NCBI GenBank assembly: GCA_001816835.1
Contig: MHDB01000037.1
Span: 6,874 to 18,788, forward strand
DNA length: 11,915 nt
Direction of reading: 5' to 3'
Origin: Candidatus Woykebacteria bacterium RIFCSPLOWO2_01_FULL_43_14
Lineage (GTDB): Bacteria > Patescibacteriota > Microgenomatia > Woykebacterales > 2-01-FULL-43-14
Position numbers and translations under genes: made by a program. Shown piece after piece: positions 6,178 through 11,463 of the stretch; the stretch's first letter is position 1, and each line of letters begins with the position of its first letter. The notes under the pieces are model-generated. The model saw only the letters and a program-made list of their open reading frames with translations, was not told where the DNA came from and did not search any database.

Positions 6178-6608
6178 GGTGTTTTTATAGAATCTGTTCC
6201 TCTTTCAAATCCAGGAATTCCGAGAATATCTATGCCTACTACTCTCAATATAACCACTGAGAATACAATTAGCAATAAACCGGCAATCGCGGCTGTTATT
6301 TGTTCTTTGGCGTGTTCAATATGTTCTGGTTCCCCACCTGAAGTGATCAGGTGAAACGCACCAATAAGAAGAAATATAAAAGCCACCCCTCCCCCCATTT
6401 TTATGGCAGCGTCAAGTAGCCCACTTGCCAACCAGTCTGGTGCAGTGTGTATACAACCGATACCTGTAAAGATATGTTCCCCACCAGCCGTTGGGCATGA
6501 AGCTGCGTTACCCCCGATTATCGGATGTCCCGCATGGGCGAAAGCAGACTTTAAGCTTGAGACAAAGACAATAAAAAAATTGAGCAGAGTGAGAAGTATT
6601 TTTTTCAT
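6174..6608 (-). CDS. First gene of the operon: TrbC/VirB2-like pilin rich in His with a Cys pair (pilin A)
   Basis: This 144-residue protein has a signal peptide cleaved after 'SAFA' (residue 24). The mature protein would start 'HAGHP' and carries His25, 28, 45 and 54 plus Cys38 and Cys52 in its exported N-terminus (25-62). Helices are at about 70-89 and 103-128. The turn is 'TSGGEPEHIEHAKE', with GGE replacing the GGD of most other members and two more histidines (96, 99). It lacks the IKxP tail. It is the most divergent member and directly follows the main promoter, with a leader of about 35 bases and no convincing Shine-Dalgarno sequence. A metal-binding or minor tip-like role is conceivable but unproven. 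Confidence 0.85.
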   Translation of the reverse strand: MKKILLTLLNFFIVFVSSLKSAFAHAGHPIIGGNAASCPTAGGEHIFTGIGCIHTAPDWLASGLLDAAIKMGGGVAFIFLLIGAFHLITSGGEPEHIEHAKEQITAAIAGLLLIVFSVVILRVVGIDILGIPGFERGTDSIKTP

Positions 6609-6649
6609 GAAAACATTTTAGGTCAGGAAATTACCTTTCTTGCTAGCTA

Positions 6650-6678
6650 ATTCTAGCGTTCTTACGCTCCTATGTCAA
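6650..6678 (-). promoter_or_regulatory. Main sigma70-type promoter of the pilin operon
   Basis: On the minus strand TTGACA (6673-6678, perfect -35) is followed by a 17-base spacer and TAGAAT (6650-6655, 5 of 6 matches to the -10 box). Transcription would start near 6643, about 35 bases before the first pilin ATG. An inverted repeat AGCGT-N4-ACGCT (6655-6668) fills most of the spacer and could bind a regulator. Confidence 0.75.
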
Positions 6679-6719
6679 TTAAATATAGACTAGTTGTATT
6701 AAGTAAGAGCCTCAGGAGC

Positions 6720-6750
6720 TTGACTTTGAGGTGGCAGGTAGCTATATAGT
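6720..6750 (+). promoter_or_regulatory. Divergent promoter for the gene at 6802
   Basis: TTGACT (6720-6725, 5 of 6) is followed after 17 bases by TATATA (6743-6748), or after 19 bases by TATAGT (6745-6750, 5 of 6). The leader would be about 45 bases. It includes a weak hairpin, GCACC (6770-6774) with GGTGC (6782-6786), just before the Shine-Dalgarno sequence. Confidence 0.5.
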
Positions 6751-6790
6751 GGAATTGACGAACTAATCAGCACCTTAACATGGTGCATAT

Positions 6791-6800
6791 GAGGAGGAGA
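6791..6800 (+). promoter_or_regulatory. Strong Shine-Dalgarno sequence for the gene at 6802
   Basis: GAGGAGGAGA lies directly before the ATG at 6802. Together with the clear signal peptide that follows, it fixes this start. Confidence 0.8.
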
Positions 6801-6801
6801 T

Positions 6802-8109
6802 ATGAGACTGGCCCTAAGACTATGTTTTGCGGTCCTGATAGCCCTTCTTTTGTCTGGTAATGTCTTTGCTCAGAGTGCAACCCCCACCCCCGATCTTGGT
6901 ACTATAGAACTAAGTTTTAGAGATCACGAAGGAAAATATCTTACCGATCTTAGTATAAGCATTTATAGAACTCAGCGAAATGCGAATGGTGAGTTTGTAC
7001 TTGACTATTCCAGGCGAAATTACGTGGGAGTATTGCCTTTTAAGCCAAACGGAAAAGGGATAGAAAGTGCTCAGGTACCCCCAGGATTCTACTTTTTGAG
7101 CCAAGCGTGTTGTCCTGAGGAGCAACTGCGTTTCCTTGAAATACACCCCGGCGTTTTTGAAGTAAAGACTGGTCAGACATTTAGCTACCACCCTATCTTC
7201 GCTAGAGTGGACTTTGTGGCACGCGCCGAAGACGGGTCGTTTGTTTACGCTGATGCTGGGTTATATATCCCGAAAAGAGATCCCAACGGTAAAATAATAC
7301 CGCCTACTCCCGATTACAGCTCGAGGTTGAGTGGTCCGTTATATAAAGAAGGCGACATTAGGATGACAGGGAAGTTGGGAGTGGCTAGTGTTAAGGCACC
7401 CCCAGGTTTATACACTTTTGCCTATAGGTTAGAAGAGGGTCCTGTTGAGTGGACTTACGAAGAGATCACTCTAGAACCAGGAATGAGGTACTTAAAAGGA
7501 AACCTGCTTGACTGGTCTACTCGGGGTGCTCCGGGGAGGTACTACACCCAGACTGGTCAGAACCAGGGTGGATACAACGTTACTGATCAAGGTGACGTCC
7601 TTTTCTGGAGTGAGTATCAGAGACTTGGTGGTGTGGATGTCTTAGGTTACCCGACCAGCAGTCGGTTTACTTATAAAGGTAGGGTAATGCAGGCATTCCA
7701 AAAGGTTTTGCTTATGTGGAATCCTAGCCTTGGGGTCGCTGAGTTCTTTGACAGCTTGCGGGAAATGGCTACACTCAGAGGCGAGGAGTGGCTTACCTTT
7801 CAGGGAGTTCCGGAGCGGATTGGGTTTGAGACTGAGGACGAGGCTTACGCCCTACTAGAGCTTAACCCCACGATTCGGGATTATTACTACTCCTTGCCGA
7901 ATTCTCTTGAGATGCTCGGGTTACCTGAAGGGTATGGAGAGAATCCGGAACAGATACTTATGAGGACTCGTAAGGGTGTTTTACAATTCTGGCTGGTTCC
8001 CAAACCTTGGGCGAAAGTTGGGGAGATCACTTTTATGAATGTAGGAGATTTGGCCAAGAGGGCGGGAATGATTCCAGAAGGATCTGTTAACCCGACTGCT
8101 GCCATTTAG
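6802..8109 (+). CDS. Secreted multi-module protein: two Ig-like/beta repeats and two LGxP-type modules
   Basis: This 435-residue protein has a signal peptide cleaved after 'NVFA' (residue 23) and then a Thr/Pro segment. Residues about 34-132 and 133-236 look like two copies of one beta-rich domain: each has an 'NG(E/K)' turn after a basic strand and a 'PPG(F/L)Y' strand (93-97 and 200-204). They resemble carboxypeptidase-like or CNA-B-type folds, but I cannot assign a family. Residues about 263-310 contain 'FWSEYQRLGGVDVLGYPTS' followed by 'MQAFQK'. A second, shorter copy is near 372-397 ('LGLPEGYG', 'KGVLQFW'). This pattern is like LGFP-type modules, which I associate with exported proteins, often of Chloroflexota. 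No membrane anchor follows, so it is probably released or wall-bound. It shares a divergent promoter region with the pilin operon, so co-regulation is possible. Function is unknown. Confidence 0.85.
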   Translation: MRLALRLCFAVLIALLLSGNVFAQSATPTPDLGTIELSFRDHEGKYLTDLSISIYRTQRNANGEFVLDYSRRNYVGVLPFKPNGKGIESAQVPPGFYFLSQACCPEEQLRFLEIHPGVFEVKTGQTFSYHPIFARVDFVARAEDGSFVYADAGLYIPKRDPNGKIIPPTPDYSSRLSGPLYKEGDIRMTGKLGVASVKAPPGLYTFAYRLEEGPVEWTYEEITLEPGMRYLKGNLLDWSTRGAPGRYYTQTGQNQGGYNVTDQGDVLFWSEYQRLGGVDVLGYPTSSRFTYKGRVMQAFQKVLLMWNPSLGVAEFFDSLREMATLRGEEWLTFQGVPERIGFETEDEAYALLELNPTIRDYYYSLPNSLEMLGLPEGYGENPEQILMRTRKGVLQFWLVPKPWAKVGEITFMNVGDLAKRAGMIPEGSVNPTAAI

Positions 8110-8140
8110 GACTCACCACAAGGTTGAGTCCTTTCTTTTT
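8108..8140 (+). terminator. Intrinsic terminator after the secreted protein gene
   Basis: AGGACTCA (8108-8115) pairs with TGAGTCCT (8125-8132), and CTTTCTTTTT follows. The stem begins inside the TAG stop codon. A second small hairpin lies just behind it. Confidence 0.85.
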
Positions 8141-8154
8141 GCGCATCAGCGCAA
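8139..8154. repeat. Small perfect hairpin behind the terminator
   Basis: TTGCGC (8139-8144) and GCGCAA (8149-8154) are perfect complements around a 4-base loop. A second tight palindrome, CGAAG-TC-CTTCG, follows at 8161-8172. Confidence 0.6.
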
Positions 8155-8189
8155 TCCTCCCGAAGTCCTTCGACAGTGAGTCTTTCGAC

Positions 8190-8219
8190 CCTGAGCTCAA
8201 GACCGAAGGGCTGCTCAGG
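8190..8219. repeat. Inverted repeat CCTGAGC/GCTCAGG
   Basis: CCTGAGC (8190-8196) is perfectly complementary to GCTCAGG (8213-8219) around 16 bases. Flanking TTCGA/TCGAC motifs resemble the TTCGAC...CTGAGC units of dispersed REP-like repeats in many bacteria. That is a resemblance only. Confidence 0.5.
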
Positions 8220-8222
8220 CCG

Positions 8223-8255
8223 TTCGAGGCTCTGAGGAGCCCTCAGGCTCTCGAA
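8223..8255. repeat. 33-base hairpin
   Basis: TTCGAG (8223-8228) pairs with CTCGAA (8250-8255), and CTGAGG (8232-8237) pairs with CCTCAG (8241-8246). The loop is AGC. A symmetric GCT/GCT internal stretch could form two G-U pairs in RNA. No T-run follows, so it is not a terminator. Confidence 0.7.
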
Positions 8256-8317
8256 GAGACAGTCGAGCTGCTACCTGCGTAGTGTGGTATGCCTCGGCAC
8301 GATCCCGTTTCCCTGTC

Positions 8318-8336
8318 ATTCTGGCTTGTCCAGAAT
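8318..8336. repeat. Perfect inverted repeat ATTCTGG/CCAGAAT
   Basis: Seven-base arms (8318-8324 and 8330-8336) surround CTTGT. Preceded by GTC, this looks like the GTCATTC(C/T)GG...CCGGAAT type of dispersed intergenic palindrome. Confidence 0.6.
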
Positions 8337-8393
8337 CTGTTCTTTTCTCCAAGGAGGAAGGCTTGTTCTTTTGTGCCGACAAAGTGGTAGTTT

Positions 8394-8417
8394 GCGACTT
8401 TGCTGATCCAAAGTCGC
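8394..8417. repeat. Perfect hairpin GCGACTTTG/CAAAGTCGC
   Basis: Nine-base perfect arms (8394-8402 and 8409-8417) enclose the loop CTGATC. No T-run follows on either strand. Confidence 0.7.
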
Positions 8418-8442
8418 CCAAAGGATCTTTCGCTCTGAAAAC

Positions 8443-8562
8443 CCCAGCTAAAAACAAAGGAGTCTCCAGCGGGGAACCCCTCTGGAATTCCTGCACTTCG
8501 TGCTAGTCAGTTCCAGCTTCCCCTGTACAAGAATACCTTTGTTTTTCCCCAGCTAAGCTGGG
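8443..8562. repeat. Long nested inverted repeat (about 120 bases) centred near 8498
   Basis: Several complementary blocks share one centre: 8450-8460 with 8536-8546 (11 bases, perfect), GGGGAA 8471-8476 with TTCCCC 8518-8523, CTGGAA 8482-8487 with TTCCAG 8511-8516, and GCAC 8493-8496 with GTGC 8500-8503. Outside these, CCCAGCT 8443-8449 pairs with AGCTGGG 8556-8562. The right side holds nine extra bases that make a local palindrome (CCCAGCT-A-AGCTGGG, 8548-8562). Folded, this is one long interrupted hairpin, fitting a MITE-like element or a structured RNA. Confidence 0.7.
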
Positions 8563-8572
8563 TCGCCTCCAG

Positions 8573-8615
8573 TTTCAAGGCGAATACTAGAAAGAAAACG
8601 CGTCGCTTTCAAGGC
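8573..8615 (+). repeat. Short direct repeat TTTCAAGGC
   Basis: TTTCAAGGC occurs at 8573-8581 and again at 8607-8615, each followed closely by CGAA. It may be chance or a remnant of the same repeat family. Confidence 0.35.
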
Positions 8616-8683
8616 TCGAATTAAGGCCGTGCTCACTTTCATGGCAAGGTCGAAAGGAAACTTTGCAGAATCCCTAATTCGAG
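8615..8683. repeat. Inverted repeat CTCGAATTAAGG/CCCTAATTCGAG
   Basis: Twelve-base arms (8615-8626 and 8672-8683) match at 11 positions around 45 bases, with a small inner pair CTTTC (8636-8640)/GAAAG (8652-8656). It lies just upstream of the SpoIID-like gene's promoter. Confidence 0.5.
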
Positions 8684-8731
8684 ATTCAAAATTCATTCCA
8701 CGCGGCGGGCGAGGATTAAACTTCAAAGCTG

Positions 8732-8740
8732 TGGTAAAAT
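8732..8740 (+). promoter_or_regulatory. Extended -10 promoter of the SpoIID-like gene, probably leaderless
   Basis: TGG-TAAAAT (8732-8740) is an extended -10 element (TGn plus 5 of 6 matches). Only nine bases separate it from the ATG at 8750, so transcription should begin at or within about three bases of the start codon. No Shine-Dalgarno sequence or clear -35 box is visible. Confidence 0.6.
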
Positions 8741-8749
8741 TCGGTTACT

Positions 8750-10543
8750 ATGAAAACTGCTCGGATCCTACTTTTGGTTTTTTTCCTAAATATTTTCGCG
8801 CCGATTTTGCATGCCGACGAGATCGACGACATTACTCGTGAGCTGCAGCTTAAACAGTCAGAGTATGCGCAGACTCAGCAAAAAATTGATCAGCTTAAGA
8901 AAGATCAAGAAAAGCTTAACCGTGACCTCGCCGATTTGGGGACTAAGCTAAGCGCTACTCAAGAGAATATTAACAACCTCGCAACACAAATAAGCTCAAC
9001 TCAGCAAAAAATAAAAGAGCTCGAACAAATTCTTTCGGATCGACAAGCAAAGCTCGATAAGCAGCAACAGTTTCGCGATACCTTGATCGTAGACCTTTAT
9101 AAAAAAAGCCAAGTTAGCTCTTTTGAGCTTCTACTCGCTGATAACAAACTAACTGAGGCTGCTCAAAGAATTGCTTTTCACTCCTCCAGTATTAATGAGG
9201 CTAAAAAAGTTATTTCTGACCTTAACCGAGAAATCACCCAGTTTAATGATGATAAAAAAACGATTGAAGATAGCAAGAAAAAGTTGGAATCAAACCTTGC
9301 CCAGATCGCTAGAATAAAAAATGATCTAGTTAAACAAGAAGGCACCACCAAGACCAAGTTGGCGCAAGCTGCTAAAGAAAAAAGTGCAGCTGAAAGCCAA
9401 ATCCAATCTTTGGAGAGCGCTATTAAAGGCTTGACTACCAAGCAAAGAGAACTAATAGCCTCTAAATTTGCCGCTTCTACCCAAAACACGTCCATTGGGG
9501 ACAGTGCTCCTGTTTCTGTTGCCTTGCCGGCTTCCCCTTTCAAGCCTGGTTACGCCTTTGCGAGTTACGGCTATCCACATCGGGTAGGGATGAACCAGTA
9601 TGGCGCGTATGGCCGAGCCAAAGACGGACAAAATTTTCGCCAGATTTTGGAAGTTTATTACAACCTTGATGGTGGGGCTTTGAAATTGACGGAAGGTTAT
9701 CCAACCCCAGATACCATTTCAGTCGAAGGCTATGGCAATATCTCCCTTGAAGATACTTATCTCAAAGGTATAGCCGAGATGCCCTCATCTTGGCCATTGG
9801 AGGCTCTCAAAGCTCAGGCAGTGGCGGCCAGAAGCTATGCGCTTGCGTATGTGGGTAGTGGAGGGACCATATGCACTGATCAAAGGTGTCAGGTCTACCT
9901 CGGGCATAACAAAGGAGGGGCTTGGGAACAGGCTGTTAATGAGACTAAGGGGATGGTACTAACATACAACTCCTCTCCGCTCACAGCTTGGTATGCTTCT
10001 ACGGCTGGGGGATATACCCGGACAAGCGATGATGTTTGGAGCAACGGGAAGCCTTGGACCAGAAGACTAAAAGATTTTGGCGCTAATGGCGCTTATGATG
10101 GACCGTCCTATGGCAACTCACCTTGGTATCACAAAGCCTGGGGAGACAGGGAGGGTGGGAAGAACTGTCGCAGCGGAGGGTATAACCCTTGGCTGTCTGG
10201 GGAAGAATTAGAAGACATTTTCAATGCCTTTTTACTCTCTCAAGTTGATTCCGGTCTAAATCAGTTCCTGTCCCCACCAGATGGTTGTAACTCTTCAAAC
10301 AAAGGCTGGAGTAAAGAACAAGTTAGGGATGAGCTTATTAAAAAAGGTAAAAAAGAAATAGGTAAAATCACTGACGTGTTCACGACCCAGGATGGGACTG
10401 GGTATACGGATTATATCTATGTAAACAGCGCAAATTACGCTCAAACTAGATTTGACGGTTATCAATTCAAAAGTATTTTCAATCTTCGTTCTATTGGTAA
10501 CTTGGTTATCTGGACAAGCTACTATGATATCCTGGTTAACTAA
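8750..10543 (+). CDS. Exported coiled-coil protein with C-terminal SpoIID-type lytic transglycosylase domain
   Basis: This 597-residue protein has a signal peptide cleaved near 'ILHA' (residue 22). A long coiled coil follows (about 23-240), of the kind found in EnvC/CwlO/PcsB-type wall hydrolase regulators. After a short linker comes a SpoIID domain (about 268-590). Its motifs are 'HRVGMNQYGAYGRA' (277-290), 'YLKGIAEMP' with likely catalytic Glu343, 'EALKAQAVAARSYAL' (351-365), Cys375 and Cys380 in 'CTDQRCQVYLG', and 'WYASTAGGYT' (414-423). SpoIID cuts glycan strands lacking stem peptides during spore engulfment; relatives in non-spore-formers act on the wall in growth or division. Cysteines 473 and 513 lie in an inserted part. 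The start follows an extended -10 element, and the signal peptide supports this ATG. No clear terminator follows. Confidence 0.9.
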   Translation: MKTARILLLVFFLNIFAPILHADEIDDITRELQLKQSEYAQTQQKIDQLKKDQEKLNRDLADLGTKLSATQENINNLATQISSTQQKIKELEQILSDRQAKLDKQQQFRDTLIVDLYKKSQVSSFELLLADNKLTEAAQRIAFHSSSINEAKKVISDLNREITQFNDDKKTIEDSKKKLESNLAQIARIKNDLVKQEGTTKTKLAQAAKEKSAAESQIQSLESAIKGLTTKQRELIASKFAASTQNTSIGDSAPVSVALPASPFKPGYAFASYGYPHRVGMNQYGAYGRAKDGQNFRQILEVYYNLDGGALKLTEGYPTPDTISVEGYGNISLEDTYLKGIAEMPSSWPLEALKAQAVAARSYALAYVGSGGTICTDQRCQVYLGHNKGGAWEQAVNETKGMVLTYNSSPLTAWYASTAGGYTRTSDDVWSNGKPWTRRLKDFGANGAYDGPSYGNSPWYHKAWGDREGGKNCRSGGYNPWLSGEELEDIFNAFLLSQVDSGLNQFLSPPDGCNSSNKGWSKEQVRDELIKKGKKEIGKITDVFTTQDGTGYTDYIYVNSANYAQTRFDGYQFKSIFNLRSIGNLVIWTSYYDILVN

Positions 10544-10640
10544 TTTTCAGTTTTCAGTTCCCAATTTACAATGAATAAGCAATGATTCAATGTGATATTG
10601 AAAATTAAAAATTTGGATTATTGTTTGGATTTTGGGTTCG
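10544..10640. other. AT-rich spacer with weak repeats
   Basis: TTTTCAG occurs twice in tandem (10544-10557). AATTTTCA (10542-10549) is complementary to TGAAAATT (10599-10606) across 49 bases. The stem is too AT-rich and widely spaced to call a terminator. No gene is seen. Confidence 0.4.
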
Positions 10641-10643
10641 ATA

Positions 10644-10652
10644 TGGTACAAT
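10644..10652 (+). promoter_or_regulatory. Extended -10 promoter of the PH-domain operon, probably leaderless
   Basis: TGG-TACAAT (10644-10652) is an extended -10 element with 5 of 6 matches, seven bases before the ATG at 10660. It closely matches the arrangement before 8750. There is no Shine-Dalgarno sequence. Confidence 0.6.
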
Positions 10653-10659
10653 CCCACTA

Positions 10660-11223
10660 ATGGAACAAGAGGAAATTAAGGCTGCAGGAAGTTTTGAAGA
10701 AACCCCTAAGGCAACACACTTTGACAATCAGCTCGAAGGTGAAAAGATTGTTTTGGTTCTTAGGAAACACTGGTTTACCAACTTAAGGTGGGTATTTACT
10801 TCGGTAGTGCTTCTCTTTTTTCCCGCGATTTTGCTTAACGTGCTATTGGTTGGCTCCCCGGAGCTCGTCAATTCCGTCCCGCTAAACTACCAAATGGTCC
10901 TGACTCTCCTTTGGTATTTGATGGTTCTCGGCTTTACCTTTGAACAATTTCTGATGTGGTATTTCAATGTCTACATTGTTACAAATAAACGAATTGTCGA
11001 TGTCGATTTCTTTGGTTTGTTTTATAAACAAATTTCGGAAACTGAAATTGATAAAGTTCAAGATATTACCCACCGAGTGGCGGGTATTCCGAACACCTTT
11101 TTTAATTACGGGGACGTTTTGATCCAAACCGCCGGAGAGACTCTTAATTTTGAATTTCAAAGTACCCCTTACCCAGCTGAAGTCCAAGCTAAGATTAGAG
11201 AGTTGTTAAGGAGTAATCAATGA
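10660..11223 (+). CDS. Membrane protein with two helices and a bacterial PH domain (bPH2/YdbS-like)
   Basis: This 187-residue protein has a polar cytoplasmic N-terminus (1-38), two membrane helices (about 42-64 and 76-98), and then a cytoplasmic domain (about 100-185). That domain has the bacterial PH pattern: 'VYIVTNKRIVDVD', 'ISETEIDKVQDITHR', 'FFNYGDVLIQTAGE' and a final helix ending 'KIRELL'. Such membrane-anchored bPH2 proteins are widespread; their role in envelope homeostasis is poorly defined. I chose the ATG at 10660 over an in-frame TTG at 10621, because that TTG and the codons after it span the promoter -10 element. The stop overlaps the next start (ATGA), which marks an operon. 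Confidence 0.85.
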   Translation: MEQEEIKAAGSFEETPKATHFDNQLEGEKIVLVLRKHWFTNLRWVFTSVVLLFFPAILLNVLLVGSPELVNSVPLNYQMVLTLLWYLMVLGFTFEQFLMWYFNVYIVTNKRIVDVDFFGLFYKQISETEIDKVQDITHRVAGIPNTFFNYGDVLIQTAGETLNFEFQSTPYPAEVQAKIRELLRSNQ

Positions 11224-11456
11224 CAGAAGATCTGCTGAGCCAAGTTTTTAAATCCGTAGAACTTGTGACGTTTCTTAAGCCTATTACTTTGTTTCTGGTT
11301 GGTCTATACATCGTTTTTTCCTTGGTTATTATTCGTCAAGTAGGTCTTATGACGTCTTTCTTGGGTTCTAACACGACGCCGTTTATCAAAACCTTTTCTT
11401 GGCTTCACTTTTTCACGGCAGCAGGTATTTTTGTGATTGTTTTAGTTTTTATCTAA
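11220..11456 (+). CDS. Small two-helix membrane protein of unknown function
   Basis: This 78-residue protein has two hydrophobic helices (about 20-42 and 60-78) and a short loop with 'LGSNTTPF'. It ends inside or just after the second helix. Its ATG overlaps the stop of the PH-domain gene (ATGA), so it is translationally coupled and probably a partner of that protein. The size, two helices and context are like small DUF-type proteins of candidate-phyla bacteria (perhaps DUF5657), but I cannot confirm the family. Confidence 0.75.
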   Translation: MTEDLLSQVFKSVELVTFLKPITLFLVGLYIVFSLVIIRQVGLMTSFLGSNTTPFIKTFSWLHFFTAAGIFVIVLVFI

Positions 11457-11463
11457 AACTACC

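Larger units (their letters stand above)
8110..8749. other. 640-base gene-free region packed with palindromes
   Basis: No frame here has a start signal, a plausible protein composition or a recognisable domain. The two short open frames near 8215-8506 are low-complexity reading of palindromic DNA. The stretch begins with the terminator and carries at least seven separate inverted repeats (listed individually). It ends with the -10 element of the SpoIID-like gene. Base composition is richer in G and C between about 8141 and 8300 than in the flanking genes. It resembles a cluster of REP- or MITE-type elements, or a structured RNA; the sequence alone does not decide which. Confidence 0.7.

Noticed and set aside
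6910..7191. Minus-strand open frame inside the secreted protein gene
   Set aside because: Antisense shadow of a gene with a clear signal peptide and Shine-Dalgarno sequence.
8215..8506. Overlapping open frames on both strands in the palindromic region (8215-8496 minus, 8282-8506 plus)
   Set aside because: Both read through several hairpins, lack start signals and have repeat-like composition; palindromic DNA keeps frames open on both strands.
8110..8749. tRNA, rnpB, tmRNA or CRISPR array in the gene-free region
   Set aside because: I found no cloverleaf, no conserved RNase P or tmRNA core motifs, and no regularly spaced direct repeats.
8629..8841. Plus-strand open frame running into the SpoIID-like gene
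   Set aside because: It crosses the promoter and the signal-peptide coding region in another frame.
9178..9543. Minus-strand 121-codon open frame opposite the coiled coil
   Set aside because: Antisense of Lys/Glu/Gln-rich coil codons gives a Leu/Phe/Ser-rich product; a common artefact.
10542..10606. Terminator after the SpoIID-like gene
   Set aside because: The only complementary arms are AT-rich and 49 bases apart, without a GC-rich stem or proper T-run.
10621..10659. TTG at 10621 as the start of the PH-domain protein
   Set aside because: The extra 13 codons cover the promoter -10 element and add no conserved sequence.
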